From NCBI GenBank assembly GCA_030157785.1, contig JAOAUC010000037.1, positions 62,001 through 126,000 of the forward strand: a DNA stretch of 64,000 nucleotides, read 5' to 3'. The notes under the pieces were generated by a model that was not told the DNA's origin, ran no database searches, and saw nothing but the letters and a program-made list of their open reading frames with translations. The DNA comes from Zoogloea oleivorans. Lineage in GTDB: Bacteria; Pseudomonadota; Gammaproteobacteria; Burkholderiales; Rhodocyclaceae. A program made the translations under genes and the position numbers. Below, piece by piece: positions 23,074 to 33,224 of the stretch. The first letter of the stretch is position 1; each line of letters begins with the position of its first letter.

Positions 23074-24426
23074 ATGTCTCGACGGTATTTTGGAACGGAT
23101 GGCGTGCGCGGGTGTGTCGGAGAGGCGCCAATTACGCCGGATTTTTGTTTGCGTCTTGGATATGCCGCGGGGAAGACCCTGGTTGCCCATGAGAATTTGC
23201 GTCCGGGCGAACATCCGGCAGTGATTATTGGCAAGGACACGCGGATTTCCGGTTACATGCTGGAATCCACCCTCGAGGCCGGATTTTCTGCTGCAGGTGT
23301 AGATGTTTATCTTGCAGGACCGCTCCCAACCCCTGCTATTGCCTATCTTACGAGGGCCCTGCGCTTGCAGGTTGGAGTTGTAATTTCTGCGTCGCACAAT
23401 CCCTTTGAAGATAACGGGATCAAGTTTTTTTCGGCCGCAGGGACGAAATTGCCGGATACGGTCGAGTTGGAGATCGAGGCGCGGCTGGATGAGCCGATGG
23501 GCTGCGAGCCCTCAGCGCGACTCGGCAAGGCGCAGCGAATCGATGATGCACGTGGGCGATACGTGGAGTTCTGCAAGAGCACGTTTCCGAACGAGCTGGA
23601 TCTGCGGGGTATGAAAATTGCCCTCGATTGTGCTCACGGTGCGGCATACATGGTTGCTCCCAAGGTCTTTCATGAGTTGGGCGCCGAGCTTGTACTGGTC
23701 GGGGTTGAGCCGAACGGTATCAACATCAATGACAAGGTCGGGGCTACGGCGCCCCAGGCGCTTCGGGATGCCGTGCTAAAAAGCGGAGCAGACTTGGGGA
23801 TTGCACTTGACGGTGATGGCGACCGGATCGTCATGGTCGATTCCGAGGGCGAGATCTACGACGGTGACAAGCTCCTTTATGTGATTGCCAAGGCCGCCAA
23901 GGCTGCTGGGTCGGCCAATGGAGTAGTTGGCACTCTCATGAGCAACCTGGGTTTCGAGCACGCGGTTGCGCGTCTCGGCCTCCCCTTTGCACGGGCGAAG
24001 GTTGGCGATCGTTATGTGCTGGAAATGATGCATGAGAAGGGCTGGAAGCTGGGGGGCGAAAATTCGGGGCACATAATCTGCCTTGATCGACACACAACCG
24101 GTGACGGCATTATTGCCGGCTTGCAGGTGCTTGCAGCGTTGCTTCAGGAGAAGGCAAGCCTCAAGGATATGTGTTCGGATCTGGTGTTCTACCCTCAGAA
24201 ACTTATCAATGTGCCGATCAAGGCTGGTTTTGCATGGTCGAGCAACGCGGCTATTGCCGAGGCCGTTGAGCTTGCTTCGGCTGAACTGGAAGGCTGCGGC
24301 CGTGTTTTGCTGCGGCCTTCCGGAACCGAGCCGTTGCTAAGGGTCATGGTTGAGGGAAGTGATGTCGCGGCTGTGGACAGGATTGCCCACTGCCTGGCCG
24401 AAGTGGTGAGGTCTGCGGCAACCTGA
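23074..24426 (+). CDS. glmM: Phosphoglucosamine mutase
   Basis: 450 residues; converts glucosamine-6-P to glucosamine-1-P for UDP-GlcNAc, feeding peptidoglycan and LPS. The active-site phosphoserine is S107 in SASHNP; the metal loop is DGDGDR (246-251); the sugar-binding loop GGENSGH and phosphate-binding [10 protein letters not shown] follow. The ATG is preceded by GAGGGA at good spacing. Confidence 0.97.
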   Translation: MSRRYFGTDGVRGCVGEAPITPDFCLRLGYAAGKTLVAHENLRPGEHPAVIIGKDTRISGYMLESTLEAGFSAAGVDVYLAGPLPTPAIAYLTRALRLQVGVVISASHNPFEDNGIKFFSAAGTKLPDTVELEIEARLDEPMGCEPSARLGKAQRIDDARGRYVEFCKSTFPNELDLRGMKIALDCAHGAAYMVAPKVFHELGAELVLVGVEPNGININDKVGATAPQALRDAVLKSGADLGIALDGDGDRIVMVDSEGEIYDGDKLLYVIAKAAKAAGSANGVVGTLMSNLGFEHAVARLGLPFARAKVGDRYVLEMMHEKGWKLGGENSGHIICLDRHTTGDGIIAGLQVLAALLQEKASLKDMCSDLVFYPQKLINVPIKAGFAWSSNAAIAEAVELASAELEGCGRVLLRPSGTEPLLRVMVEGSDVAAVDRIAHCLAEVVRSAAT

Positions 24427-24447
24427 ATGTTGTTGTTGCAGTGCGAC

Positions 24448-24481
24448 ATGTAACAAATCTGAAATTATCAAGTCGTAGAAT
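24448..24481 (+). promoter_or_regulatory. Possible Pho box and -10 for pstS
   Basis: ATGTAAC-AAAT-CTGAAAT (24448-24465) partly resembles the PhoB tandem repeat CTGTCAT-N4-CTGTCAT (4/7 and 5/7 matches). It ends 10 bases before a -10-like TAGAAT (24476-24481), the expected geometry for a PhoB-dependent promoter. The match is degenerate. Confidence 0.4.
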
Positions 24482-24483
24482 CC

Positions 24484-24530
24484 AACCCGGCACATGGCTG
24501 TTTGACTCAGCCTGATGCCGGGTTTGTTTT
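24484..24530 (+). terminator. Terminator of glmM, overlapping the pstS leader
   Basis: AACCCGGCA (24484-24492) pairs with TGCCGGGTT (24516-24524), with an inner GGCTG/CAGCC stem, followed by TTTGTTTT. It stops the ftsH/folP/glmM transcription unit. If the Pho-type promoter is real the hairpin also lies in the pstS 5' leader. Confidence 0.8.
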
Positions 24531-24582
24531 GTCTGCTTTTCCGCCCTTTGTTTTGCGGGTCCTCTCTAAGATGGAGAATTTC

Positions 24583-25620
24583 ATGCAAGGTTTCATTCGC
24601 ACCTGTTCGTTCGTTGTTGCCCTGAGTGGCGCCGCTGTCGCACAGGCTGCTGACATTACTGGTGCCGGGGCAACCTTCCCGTACCCCATTTATTCCAAGT
24701 GGGCAGAGGTTTACAAGGCCAAGGCTGGCGTGGGCCTCAATTATCAGTCCATCGGCTCTGGTGGCGGAATCAAGCAAATCAAGGCCAAGACTGTCGATTT
24801 CGGGGCATCGGACATGCCGCTCAAGGGTGAAGACCTGGAGAAAGATGGTCTGGTGCAGTTTCCGGCCATTATCGGTGGCGTGGTGCCTGTAGTGAACCTC
24901 GAGGGTGTGGCTCCTGGGCAGATGAAAATGAACGGTGCGCTGCTTGCAGACATCTACATGGGCAAGGTCAAGAAGTGGAATGATCCGGCAATCGTGGCGC
25001 TGAATGCTGGTGTGAAGCTCCCTGACGAAAACATCACTGTGGTTCGTCGTGCAGACGGGTCCGGTACTACCTTCCTGTTCACTAACTATTTGTCTAAAGT
25101 CAGTGTTGAGTGGAAGGACAAAATTGGTGCCGGTACCGCTGTTCAGTGGCCCGAAGGTGTGGGCGGCAAGGGGAACGAGGGTGTCGCATCTTACGTCCAG
25201 CGTATCAAGGGCGGTATCGGCTACGTTGAGTACGCCTACGCCAAGAAGAACAAGATGATTCATCTGTCGCTGAAGAACAAGGCTGGAGAGTTTGTTCAGC
25301 CTGATGATCTGACCTTCCAGGCTGCCGCTGCCTATGCTGAATGGAACAAGGTTCCTGGCTTTGGGGAGATTCTGACCGAGCAGCCTGGCAAGACCAGCTG
25401 GCCGATTACTGGCGCTAGTTTCGTGCTGATGCACAAGGTTCAGGCAGATGCCGCGAAGGGCGCTGAAGTCCTCAAGTTCTTCGATTGGGCCTTCAAGGCT
25501 GGTCAAAAGACCGCGGAGGAGCTCGATTACGTTCCGTTGCCGCAGGCTTTGGTCAAGCAGATCGATGCTGCCTGGCGTTCGTCGTTGAAGGATGCCTCAG
25601 GCAATCCGATACTGAAGTAA
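24583..25620 (+). CDS. pstS: Phosphate ABC transporter, periplasmic binding protein
   Basis: 345 residues. A signal peptide (about 1-22, hydrophobic FVVALSGAAVAQA) exports it to the periplasm. The mature protein begins ADITGAGATFPYPIYSKW and has the phosphate-binding GSGGGIKQI, FGASDMPL and RADGSGTTFLF motifs. The ATG at 24583 is chosen because GGAG lies 6 bases upstream, overlapping an alternative ATG at 24571. It is the first gene of pstSCAB. Confidence 0.97.
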   Translation: MQGFIRTCSFVVALSGAAVAQAADITGAGATFPYPIYSKWAEVYKAKAGVGLNYQSIGSGGGIKQIKAKTVDFGASDMPLKGEDLEKDGLVQFPAIIGGVVPVVNLEGVAPGQMKMNGALLADIYMGKVKKWNDPAIVALNAGVKLPDENITVVRRADGSGTTFLFTNYLSKVSVEWKDKIGAGTAVQWPEGVGGKGNEGVASYVQRIKGGIGYVEYAYAKKNKMIHLSLKNKAGEFVQPDDLTFQAAAAYAEWNKVPGFGEILTEQPGKTSWPITGASFVLMHKVQADAAKGAEVLKFFDWAFKAGQKTAEELDYVPLPQALVKQIDAAWRSSLKDASGNPILK

Positions 25621-25632
25621 GTTTTTCAAGAA

Positions 25633-25677
25633 CGGGTGGGCGAGTAGGTAGTTAATGGCTGCTCCTCCATCCGCGTT
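25633..25677 (+). terminator. Weak hairpin between pstS and pstC
   Basis: CGGGTGG (25633-25639) can pair with CCATCCG (25667-25673, one G-U pair), followed by CGTTTT. Such intergenic hairpins after binding-protein genes can raise the binding protein level over the permease genes. Confidence 0.3.
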
Positions 25678-25710
25678 TTCTTTGTTCGGTTAATCAAACG
25701 GTGAACCGCA

Positions 25711-26757
25711 ATGTCTTCCCATAGTTCAGTTCTCGGTCCGGGGGTCACCCTGGGTGGAGGCGAAACCGGTCTGGCCGGCGCTGTGACCGGAGCGAAGCCG
25801 CCGGATTCGCCTCGCGATCGGATGAAGGCTCAGCGTTTTCAAGATGCGCTCTTTCATCAAGTAACACGTTTTTTTGCATTTTCAGTACTGGCCATTCTCG
25901 TTGCAATCCTCGGGTCGCTGCTCTATGGCGCATGGCCCGCGTTGAAGGAGTTCGGTGCCGGATTCCCTTTCAGTTCGGATTGGAACCCCGTTGCGGACAA
26001 GTTTGGCGGTCTGATTTCGGTTTATGGGACGCTGAGTACATCCTTCATTGCGCTGTTCGTGGCTATACCCGTAAGTTTTGGTATCGCTCTGTTCCTCACC
26101 GAGCTTTGCCCGCCGCGCTTACGCGGGCCTTTGGGGATCGCCGTCGAACTGCTTGCTGCCGTACCCAGCATCATTTACGGGATGTGGGGTTTGTTTGTCT
26201 TTGCCCCCCTTTTTGCTGATTATATTCAGCCTCTTCTTTCAGCCACGCTGGGAAATGTACCCTTTATTGGTGGCCTCTTTCAGGGGCCAAAAAACGGAAT
26301 CGGTATCCTTTCCGCCGGCTTGATTTTGTCGGTGATGGTCATTCCGTTCATTGCGTCTGTGATGCGTGATGTTTTCGAAGTTGTGCCAGGGATTCTGAAG
26401 GAGTCTGCTTACGGCTTGGGCGCGACGACCTGGGAGGTGGTGTGGAATGTGGTTTTGCCATACACACGGGTTGGCGTTATTGGTGGTGTGATGCTCGGTT
26501 TGGGGCGAGCGCTGGGAGAAACGATGGCGGTAACCTTTGTTATCGGGAACGCCCATCGTATCAGCCCGTCCTTGTATGAGGCTGGTAACAGCATAGCTTC
26601 CACGCTAGCCAACGAATTTGCTGAGGCATCGTCCGATCTTCATGTGGCGTCGCTTATCGCTTTGGGCCTGATCCTTTTCTTTGTGACCTTTGTTGTTCTG
26701 GCGCTGTCGAAGATCCTGTTGATGCGTCTTGGGCGTCTTGAGGGAGATAAAACCTGA
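25711..26757 (+). CDS. pstC: Phosphate ABC transporter permease PstC
   Basis: 348 residues; one of the two inner-membrane permeases for high-affinity phosphate uptake. A polar Gly/Ala-rich N-terminus of about 45 residues precedes six transmembrane helices; the permease EAA-like loop reads [20 protein letters not shown]. The stop overlaps the pstA start (TGATG), so translation is coupled. Confidence 0.95.
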   Translation: MSSHSSVLGPGVTLGGGETGLAGAVTGAKPPDSPRDRMKAQRFQDALFHQVTRFFAFSVLAILVAILGSLLYGAWPALKEFGAGFPFSSDWNPVADKFGGLISVYGTLSTSFIALFVAIPVSFGIALFLTELCPPRLRGPLGIAVELLAAVPSIIYGMWGLFVFAPLFADYIQPLLSATLGNVPFIGGLFQGPKNGIGILSAGLILSVMVIPFIASVMRDVFEVVPGILKESAYGLGATTWEVVWNVVLPYTRVGVIGGVMLGLGRALGETMAVTFVIGNAHRISPSLYEAGNSIASTLANEFAEASSDLHVASLIALGLILFFVTFVVLALSKILLMRLGRLEGDKT

Positions 26758-27602
26758 TGAGTGATTCCTCCGTGCTCTATCGGAAGCGCATGCGCACAAA
26801 TCGCGCTGCGCTGATCCTCTCCCTCCTGGCCATGGCTATTGGTATGGGATTCTTGGCCTGGATTCTGATTGTGCTTGTTTACAAGGGATTTGGTGCGCTC
26901 AGTCTCTCCCTATTCACCCAGCCAACGCCCGCTCCTGGTTCGGAGGGTGGCTTGTCGAATGCAATCCTCGGTAGTCTGATGATGGTTGGTGCGTCGACCT
27001 TCATTGCAACGCCGATCGGTATTCTGGCTGGTGTCTACTTGTCGGAGTTTGGGCGTAGGGGGTGGCTTGCTCCTGCAACTCGTTTCATCAACGACATCCT
27101 GCTCTCCGCACCGTCTATTGTGATCGGTGTGTTCATCTATGCCGTTTATGTGGCACAAGTGCAGCATTTCTCTGGATGGGCTGGCTCCATGGCCCTGACG
27201 CTGATCGCCATTCCTGTGGTGGTGCGGACGACAGAAAATATGCTTAATCTTGTTCCCTCAACGTTGAGGGAGGCCGCGACAGCATTGGGTGCGCCACGCT
27301 GGAAGGTCGTGCTTCACGTGGTTCTTCGCTCGGCGCAGGCGGGCGTCCTTACGGGCATTCTGCTTGCCATTGCCCGGATCAGTGGCGAGACCGCACCGCT
27401 GCTCTTCACTGCGCTAAACAATCAGTTCACCAGCTTTGACCTCAACGGACCCATGGCCAATCTGCCGGTCGTGATCTTCCAGTTTGCAATGAGTCCCTAC
27501 GAGAACTGGAACTCACTGGCATGGGGTGGGGCGATCATCATTACCTTTGGCGTTCTTTGCCTGAACATTGTTGTTCGGACCCTGTTCCGCAAAAAGATCT
27601 AG
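26757..27602 (+). CDS. pstA: Phosphate ABC transporter permease PstA
   Basis: 281 residues, six transmembrane helices, with the coupling loop [20 protein letters not shown] typical of PstA. It partners PstC in the membrane and PstB on the cytoplasmic face. The start shares a base with the pstC stop. Confidence 0.96.
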   Translation: MSDSSVLYRKRMRTNRAALILSLLAMAIGMGFLAWILIVLVYKGFGALSLSLFTQPTPAPGSEGGLSNAILGSLMMVGASTFIATPIGILAGVYLSEFGRRGWLAPATRFINDILLSAPSIVIGVFIYAVYVAQVQHFSGWAGSMALTLIAIPVVVRTTENMLNLVPSTLREAATALGAPRWKVVLHVVLRSAQAGVLTGILLAIARISGETAPLLFTALNNQFTSFDLNGPMANLPVVIFQFAMSPYENWNSLAWGGAIIITFGVLCLNIVVRTLFRKKI

Positions 27603-27612
27603 GAAATCCACC

Positions 27613-28449
27613 ATGCAAACTCCTGTAGCGACCAAGCGTGACATGCCATTCTCGCAACTGCGAGGCGAGCCGTCGTCCGTAGTTAGCGACGATGCGCCGC
27701 CGAAGATCAAGATCCGCAATCTGGATTTTTTCTATGGATCCTTTCAGGGCCTGAAGAGCATCAACCTCGACATCCAGGAGGGAATGGTAACTGCGTTCAT
27801 TGGACCTTCTGGCTGCGGAAAGTCGACGCTACTGCGCACGCTCAATCGGATGTACGACCTGTATCCCGGTCAGCGCGCCACCGGCGAGATCCTTCTTAAC
27901 GGTCGAAACGTGCTTGATCCTGATCAGGATGTGAATGCCCTACGTGCGAAGGTCGGCATGGTGTTTCAGAAGCCAACGCCCTTTCCGATGTCCATCTATG
28001 AAAACATCGCATTCGGTGTGCGTCTGTATGAGAGCCTCTCTAGAGCAGACATGGACAATCGGGTCGAGTGGGCACTGCGCAAGGCTGCCTTGTGGGATGA
28101 GGTGAAAAGCAAACTCAACCAGAGTGGTCTGTCGTTGTCAGGCGGGCAGCAGCAGCGTCTTTGTATTGCACGGGGGGTTGCGGTCAAGCCCGAAGTCCTG
28201 CTTCTTGATGAGCCGACATCGGCACTTGATCCGATCTCTACGGCTAAGGTTGAGGAGTTGGTCCATGAGCTGAAAAGCGAATACACCATCGCCATTGTGA
28301 CCCACAACATGCAGCAGGCTGCGCGGGTGTCCGACTACACCGCCTACATGTATCTGGGTGAGCTGGTTGAGTTTGGCCTGACCGATGAAATTTTCATCAA
28401 GCCGAAGCGCAAGGAAACCGAGGATTACATCACGGGACGATTCGGTTGA
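27613..28449 (+). CDS. pstB: Phosphate ABC transporter ATPase PstB
   Basis: 278 residues. Walker [10 protein letters not shown] (64-72), Q-loop [14 protein letters not shown], signature [14 protein letters not shown], Walker [13 protein letters not shown] and the switch histidine in IVTHNMQQA. The ATG is preceded by AGGA. It is the last gene of the operon: a strong terminator follows and phoU, usual at this place, is absent. Confidence 0.97.
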   Translation: MQTPVATKRDMPFSQLRGEPSSVVSDDAPPKIKIRNLDFFYGSFQGLKSINLDIQEGMVTAFIGPSGCGKSTLLRTLNRMYDLYPGQRATGEILLNGRNVLDPDQDVNALRAKVGMVFQKPTPFPMSIYENIAFGVRLYESLSRADMDNRVEWALRKAALWDEVKSKLNQSGLSLSGGQQQRLCIARGVAVKPEVLLLDEPTSALDPISTAKVEELVHELKSEYTIAIVTHNMQQAARVSDYTAYMYLGELVEFGLTDEIFIKPKRKETEDYITGRFG

Positions 28450-28470
28450 TCGTTCTGACGCTCATATTCA

Positions 28471-28503
28471 AAGAGGGCTGGCATGTGTCAGCCCTCTTTT
28501 TTT
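28471..28503 (+). terminator. Terminator of the pst operon
   Basis: AAAGAGGGCTG (28471-28481) pairs with CAGCCCTCTTT (28490-28500), loop of 8, with the T run continuing to 28503. Confidence 0.92.
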
Positions 28504-28530
28504 GACCTGCTCATGTCCTCGAGATAGAAT
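28502..28530 (+). promoter_or_regulatory. Sigma-70 promoter for tpiA
   Basis: TTGACC (28502-28507), 17-base spacer, TAGAAT (28525-28530). It begins in the last bases of the pst terminator and would give a leader of about 20 bases before the tpiA GTG. Confidence 0.65.
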
Positions 28531-28555
28531 TGAAGGATTTGGCTCTGGATTCAAG

Positions 28556-29308
28556 GTGCGGAAAAAACTCGTAGTTGGTAACTGGAAAATGAACGGCAGC
28601 CTTGCGCGGAACCAGGTTTTGCTGGTCGCGCTGAATGCTATGGTGCGGCCGGGTAGTGTGGATGTGGTAGTTTGTCCCCCGTATCCCTATCTGTCCCAAG
28701 CTCAGGCGCTGCTCAAGGGTGGGGTTATCTCCGTGGGGGCTCAGAACCTGAGTGCCTTTAATGAAGGTGCTTACACCGGTGAGGTCAGCGGGGCAATGTT
28801 GCGTGACTCTGGGTGCGATTGGGTAATTGTAGGGCACTCTGAGCGGCGTAGTGCCAATGGTGAAGCCGACGGTGTTGTCGCGGCTAAAGTGCAGGCGGCA
28901 CTTGACTCTGGTTTAAGGCCGATTCTTTGTGTCGGAGAAACTCTTGAGCAGCGCGAGGGAGGGGTGGCGGAGGATGTGGTCGGCTCGCAGCTTGATGCTG
29001 TAGTGTCTGTTGTTGGTGCGGTGTTGGTCTCGTCCGTGGTGGTTGCGTATGAGCCCGTTTGGGCGATCGGAACCGGAAAGACGGCGACGCCGGAGCAGGC
29101 CCAAGCCATGCATGCGTTTATTCGGGCCTGTCTGGTTCTGCGTGGCGTAGCGGCTCAGGGTGTAAAAATTCTTTATGGGGGCAGTGTTACGGCAGTAAAT
29201 GCCCCTCAGTTGTTTAGCAAGCCGGATATTGATGGTGCTTTGGTTGGTGGGGCATCCTTGGTTGCGGAAGGTTTTTCTGCCATTTGTGCAGCGGCAGCTG
29301 CGTCGTAA
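28556..29308 (+). CDS. tpiA: Triose-phosphate isomerase
   Basis: 250 residues from a GTG start; interconverts glyceraldehyde-3-P and dihydroxyacetone-P. Catalytic residues are visible: K11 in GNWKMNG, H94 in VGHSERR and E166 in AYEPVWAIGTGK; the phosphate loop YGGSV is near the end. Family alignment fixes the N-terminus at RKKLVVGNW, so only the GTG at 28556 fits, despite a poor ribosome site. Confidence 0.97.
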   Translation: MRKKLVVGNWKMNGSLARNQVLLVALNAMVRPGSVDVVVCPPYPYLSQAQALLKGGVISVGAQNLSAFNEGAYTGEVSGAMLRDSGCDWVIVGHSERRSANGEADGVVAAKVQAALDSGLRPILCVGETLEQREGGVAEDVVGSQLDAVVSVVGAVLVSSVVVAYEPVWAIGTGKTATPEQAQAMHAFIRACLVLRGVAAQGVKILYGGSVTAVNAPQLFSKPDIDGALVGGASLVAEGFSAICAAAAAS

Positions 29309-29329
29309 GCTGGTTTTTCGGAGATGGTC

Positions 29330-29698
29330 ATGGGTGGTGTTGTTTTTTCTGTGGTTTTAACGGTTCACGTCCTGGCTGGTTTGTCCGTGATCGGTTTGGT
29401 TCTCATGCAGCATGGTAAAGGCGCTGACATGGGGGCTGCTTTCGGGAGCGGGGCTTCCGGTAGCCTGTTCGGTTCGTCGGGGTCTGCGAATTTCCTAAGT
29501 CGAACAACTGGTGCTCTGGCTGCTGTGTTCTTTGTGACCAGCCTGGGGTTGAGTTACTTGGCCAGCTCAGGGAGGGCGCCTGCAGCGAAAAGCGTTATGG
29601 ATGGCGCTGCCCCTGTTTCTGTGCCTGGCGCTGATCTTCCGGCTGCTCCCGTTGCTCCTTCGGATGATCGGTCGAAGGCGAAGGATATTCCGCGATAA
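29330..29698 (+). CDS. secG: Preprotein translocase subunit SecG
   Basis: 122 residues; a SecYEG accessory subunit. Two transmembrane helices (about 4-23 and 53-75) flank the conserved HGKGADMGAAFGSGASGSLF loop; the C-terminal tail is Ala/Pro-rich and variable. GGAG sits 6 bases before the ATG at 29330 and overlaps an ATG at 29324, so 29330 is preferred. The tpiA-secG-tRNA-Leu order is conserved in many proteobacteria. Confidence 0.95.
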   Translation: MGGVVFSVVLTVHVLAGLSVIGLVLMQHGKGADMGAAFGSGASGSLFGSSGSANFLSRTTGALAAVFFVTSLGLSYLASSGRAPAAKSVMDGAAPVSVPGADLPAAPVAPSDDRSKAKDIPR

Positions 29699-29711
29699 AA
29701 TAATGTAATGC

Positions 29712-29740
29712 TTGGCGCTGCGGATTGATTGTCTTATAAT
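29712..29740 (+). promoter_or_regulatory. Promoter of the tRNA-Leu gene
   Basis: TTGGCG (29712-29717), 17-base spacer, perfect TATAAT (29735-29740); transcription would begin about 14 bases before the tRNA. Confidence 0.7.
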
Positions 29741-29760
29741 GCGCAGCATCAAACGAACAA

Positions 29761-29845
29761 GCCGACGTGGTGAAATTGGTAGACACGCTATCTTGAGGGG
29801 GTAGTGGCGAAAGCCGTATGAGTTCGAGTCTCATCGTCGGCACCA
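29761..29845 (+). tRNA. tRNA-Leu (anticodon GAG)
   Basis: 85 bases with encoded CCA. The acceptor stem pairs GCCGACG with CGTCGGC; the anticodon arm CTATC-TTGAGGG-GGTAG shows GAG; a class II variable arm follows, then a T arm with TTCGAGTC. It reads CUC/CUU codons. This is the tRNA expected next to secG (E. coli leuU). Confidence 0.96.
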
Positions 29846-29853
29846 TAAAATAA

Positions 29854-29887
29854 GCAAGCCGCCCGCACTCCGCGGGCGTTTGCTTGC
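29854..29887 (+). terminator. Terminator-like hairpin after tRNA-Leu
   Basis: GCAAGC (29854-29859) pairs with GCTTGC (29882-29887) around an inner CGCCCGC/GCGGGCG stem followed by TTT. It would separate the tRNA from nuoA, at least partly. Confidence 0.6.
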
Positions 29888-29929
29888 AAGCAGCGCTAAT
29901 AACTGCTATCGGTTGCGGGAGCTCAAGTG

Positions 29930-30304
29930 ATGTTGGAAGCTTATTTTCCAGTTCTTGTCTTTATCCTGTTTGCGGCTGCTTTCGGTTTTATTCCCATAAT
30001 CGCAGGTTGGGTCTTGGGGCCCAGTAAACCTGACGCCGAAAAGCTATCCCCGTTTGAATGTGGTTTTGAGCCCTTCGAGGATGCGCGCATCAAGTTCGAT
30101 GTCCGCTACTATCTGCTCGCCATTCTTTTTATTCTCTTTGATCTTGAAATCGCATTTCTGTTCCCTTGGGCTACGATCCTCAGGGAAATTGCGGCCAACG
30201 AGTCGATTCGGATTTTTGGCTTCTTTGAAATGATTGTTTTTCTCGGCATCCTTTTGCTCGGGTATGTCTACGTGTGGAAGAAGGGCGCTCTCGACTGGGA
30301 GTGA
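29930..30304 (+). CDS. nuoA: NADH-quinone oxidoreductase subunit A
   Basis: 124 residues, three transmembrane helices; contains the [14 protein letters not shown] loop and the [19 protein letters not shown] stretch typical of NuoA. GGGAG lies 8 bases before the ATG at 29930; GTG at 29927 is an alternative. First gene of the 14-gene complex I operon. Confidence 0.96.
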   Translation: MLEAYFPVLVFILFAAAFGFIPIIAGWVLGPSKPDAEKLSPFECGFEPFEDARIKFDVRYYLLAILFILFDLEIAFLFPWATILREIAANESIRIFGFFEMIVFLGILLLGYVYVWKKGALDWE

Positions 30305-30350
30305 TCAGTCGAGTTCCCGTTGGCGAGTAATTGTTGCTTGAAGGGTGTCT

Positions 30351-30827
30351 ATGAGCATCGAAGGTGTTTTCAAGGAAGGGTTTGTTACCACTTCGCTTGA
30401 TACGGTAATCAACTGGACTCGCACGGGTTCGCTGTGGCCAATGACGTTTGGTCTTGCGTGTTGTGCTGTTGAGATGATTCATGCCGGTTGTTCGCGTTAC
30501 GATTTGGACAGGTTTGGTGTGGTGTTCCGTCCGAGTCCGCGGCAGTCCGATCTGATGATTGTTGCTGGCACCTTGTGCAACAAAATGGCGCCTGCTTTGC
30601 GCAAGGTCTACGACCAGATGTCCGAACCGCGTTGGGTTATATCAATGGGCTCTTGCGCGAACGGTGGCGGCTATTACCACTATTCCTATTCTGTTGTGCG
30701 TGGGTGTGATCGCATTGTTCCGGTAGATGTCTATGTTCCCGGGTGCCCGCCGACTGCAGAGGCTTTGCTATATGGCATTGTTCAATTGCAGAACAAGATC
30801 AAACGTGACTGTACGATTGCTCGCTGA
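30351..30827 (+). CDS. nuoB: NADH-quinone oxidoreductase subunit B
   Basis: 158 residues; carries the N2 [4Fe-4S] cluster next to the quinone site. The cysteine motifs [19 protein letters not shown] and [11 protein letters not shown] are intact. The ATG at 30351 follows GAAGG by 6 bases; a GTG two codons upstream is less likely. Confidence 0.97.
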   Translation: MSIEGVFKEGFVTTSLDTVINWTRTGSLWPMTFGLACCAVEMIHAGCSRYDLDRFGVVFRPSPRQSDLMIVAGTLCNKMAPALRKVYDQMSEPRWVISMGSCANGGGYYHYSYSVVRGCDRIVPVDVYVPGCPPTAEALLYGIVQLQNKIKRDCTIAR

Positions 30828-30832
30828 CTATT

Positions 30833-31435
30833 ATGAGTGAGAAACTTGACCGCCTCGGCCAGCTTTTGGCAGACAAGCTTGGGGAGCTGCAACGCCGTGT
30901 GATTGTTGCCTGTGGAGAAGTAACGGTGGTTGTTTCCGCCTCCGACTACCTGTCTGTAGCGCAAACGTTAAGAGATGATGCTGAGCTCCGTTTTGAGCAG
31001 CTTGTTGATCTGACTGGGCTTGACTATTCCGACATGGCTGGTGACCCCAGTAAGTATCGGTTTGCGGTGTCCGCCCATCTGCTTTCAATCAGCAATAATT
31101 TTCGGCTGAGGCTACGTGCTTTTGCCGAAGATGATTCATTTCCGGTTCTTGACTCCTTGTGTGAACTTTGGCCAAGTGCAAATTGGTTTGAGCGCGAAGC
31201 ATTTGACCTTTTTGGCATCATGTTCATGGGCCATCCGGACTTGCGCAGGATTCTTACCGATTATGGTTTCGTCGGATATCCGTTCCGCAAAGACTTTCCG
31301 ATTTCCGGGTATGTCGAAATGAGATATGACCAGGAGCTGGGCCGGGTAATTTATCAGCCAGTTACCATTGAACCGCGGGAAAATATTCCTCGCATCGTGC
31401 GTGACGAAAATTATGGGAATGTCGGCCATGGCTGA
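30833..31435 (+). CDS. nuoC: NADH-quinone oxidoreductase subunit C
   Basis: 200 residues; peripheral-arm subunit of complex I. It holds the family core [20 protein letters not shown] and the [14 protein letters not shown] motif. It is separate from nuoD, unlike the fused NuoCD of E. coli. It overlaps the nuoD start by 8 bases. Confidence 0.97.
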   Translation: MSEKLDRLGQLLADKLGELQRRVIVACGEVTVVVSASDYLSVAQTLRDDAELRFEQLVDLTGLDYSDMAGDPSKYRFAVSAHLLSISNNFRLRLRAFAEDDSFPVLDSLCELWPSANWFEREAFDLFGIMFMGHPDLRRILTDYGFVGYPFRKDFPISGYVEMRYDQELGRVIYQPVTIEPRENIPRIVRDENYGNVGHG

Positions 31436-32681
31436 GATCCGTAATTACACAATTAATTTTGGTCCTCAACACCCGGCTGCTCACGGGGTTCTCCGTTTGG
31501 TTCTGGAACTGGACGGTGAAGTGGTGGAGCGGGCTGATCCGCATATCGGGTTGCTCCATCGCGGTACAGAAAAGCTGGCAGAAACGCGTACTTGGGTGCA
31601 GTCTGTACCCTACATGGACCGCCTTGACTATGTGTCGATGATGTGCAATGAGCACGCCTATTGTTTGGCGATCGAGCGCCTTCTTGGCCTCGAAGTTCCA
31701 TTGCGCGCTCAATACATTCGAGTTCTGTACGACGAAATTACACGAATCCTGAACCATCTGCTCGCTGTCGGAACGCACGCCCTGGATATCGGGGCGATGA
31801 CGATGGTTTTGTATACTTTCCGCGAGCGGGAAGACTTAATGGACGCCTACGAGGCTGTGTCGGGAGCGCGCATGCATGCGGCGTATTACCGGCCTGGTGG
31901 TGTTTATCGGGATCTTCCTGATCGCATGCCTCAATATGAGGTATCAAAATGGAAGAATGCAAAGACAGTTTCTGAACTGAATGAGAACCGTCAAGGGTCC
32001 TTGCTTGATTTTCTTGAGGATTTCACCAGCAGATTTCCGCGCTATGTCGATGAGTACGAGACACTCCTGACCGATAACCGTATTTGGAAGCAGCGGACTG
32101 TTGGCATCGGCGTTGTCTCGCCCGAACGGGCTCTTGCGCTTGGGTTTTCCGGTGTAATGTTGCGTGGCTCTGGTATCGAATGGGATATCCGCAAGAAGCA
32201 ACCCTACGAGGTTTACGATCAGCTTGATTTTGACATTCCGGTAGGTGTCGAAGGCGACTGCTATGACCGCTATCTCTGTCGAATCGAGGAGATGCGTCAG
32301 TCAAATAGGATTGTCAAGCAGTGTATTGACTGGTTGCGTAAGAATCCAGGCCCCGTTATCTCCAGCAACCACAAGGTTGCCCCTCCTTCTCGAGAGCGGA
32401 TGAAGGGGAATATGGAAGAGCTAATTCACCATTTCAAACTCTTTACCGAAGGTATGCACGTACCTCCAGGTGAGGTTTATGCTGCGGTCGAGCACCCCAA
32501 GGGAGAGTTTGGCGTGTACGCCGTGTCCGATGGTGCAAACAAGCCCTACCGGATTAAGTTGCGTTCCCCTGGGTTTACTCACCTTTCTGCCATTGATGAG
32601 ATGTCGCGCGGCCACATGATTGCCGACGTCGTAGCTATCATTGGAACAATGGATATTGTGTTCGGAGACGTGGATCGCTGA
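31428..32681 (+). CDS. nuoD: NADH-quinone oxidoreductase subunit D
   Basis: 417 residues; forms the quinone-binding pocket with NuoB. The N-terminal [16 protein letters not shown] motif carries the quinone-site histidine; [13 protein letters not shown] and [26 protein letters not shown] (C-terminus, in two pieces) are conserved. The ATG at 31428 was chosen for [14 protein letters not shown]; an ATG three codons upstream (31419) is possible. Confidence 0.97.
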   Translation: MAEIRNYTINFGPQHPAAHGVLRLVLELDGEVVERADPHIGLLHRGTEKLAETRTWVQSVPYMDRLDYVSMMCNEHAYCLAIERLLGLEVPLRAQYIRVLYDEITRILNHLLAVGTHALDIGAMTMVLYTFREREDLMDAYEAVSGARMHAAYYRPGGVYRDLPDRMPQYEVSKWKNAKTVSELNENRQGSLLDFLEDFTSRFPRYVDEYETLLTDNRIWKQRTVGIGVVSPERALALGFSGVMLRGSGIEWDIRKKQPYEVYDQLDFDIPVGVEGDCYDRYLCRIEEMRQSNRIVKQCIDWLRKNPGPVISSNHKVAPPSRERMKGNMEELIHHFKLFTEGMHVPPGEVYAAVEHPKGEFGVYAVSDGANKPYRIKLRSPGFTHLSAIDEMSRGHMIADVVAIIGTMDIVFGDVDR

Positions 32682-32747
32682 TCTCTCGGTGTTTAAAGAG
32701 GCCTTAACGATCCCCCTATCGACATTCTGCAGGCAGTAGAGACGAAT

Positions 32748-33224
32748 ATGCTGAGTCCGGAATCCCTGAAGAGAATTGATCAAGAGATAGCAAAATATCC
32801 TCTTGATCAAAAGCAGTCCGCTTCGATGTCTGCGCTTCGAATTGCGCAGGAGGAAAAGGGCTGGCTTGCAAATGATACGATGGAGTTCGTTGCCAAGTAT
32901 CTAGGCATGCCTGCCATGGCTGTTTTCGAAGTAGCGAGCTTCTACAATATGTACGATCTGGCTCCTGTGGGGGTCAAGAAGATTACTGTTTGCACCAATT
33001 TGCCCTGTGCGTTGTCAGGTGGAGTAGATGCTGCTGAGTACATCAAGAAAAAGCTGGGCATCGGCTTCAATGAAACAACGGCGGACGGGCAATTTACCCT
33101 CAAAGAGGGTGAGTGCATGGGTGCTTGTGGGGATGCTCCAGTACTGTTGGTGAACAATCACCAGATGTGCAGCTGGATGACAGAAGAAAAAATCGATCAA
33201 TTGCTGGCTGATCTGAAAAAATGA
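32748..33224 (+). CDS. nuoE: NADH-quinone oxidoreductase subunit E
   Basis: 158 residues; a thioredoxin-like [2Fe-2S] subunit (cluster N1a) of the NADH-oxidising module. Cluster cysteines are in CTNLPC and [10 protein letters not shown]. The ATG follows a 66-base gap after nuoD; the stop overlaps nuoF by 4 bases (ATGA). Confidence 0.97.
   Translation: MLSPESLKRIDQEIAKYPLDQKQSASMSALRIAQEEKGWLANDTMEFVAKYLGMPAMAVFEVASFYNMYDLAPVGVKKITVCTNLPCALSGGVDAAEYIKKKLGIGFNETTADGQFTLKEGECMGACGDAPVLLVNNHQMCSWMTEEKIDQLLADLKK

Noticed and set aside
29761-29845. tRNA-Leu as an attachment site for an integrated element
   Set aside because: No integrase and no repeated tRNA 3' end are seen; the flanking genes are the conserved neighbours.
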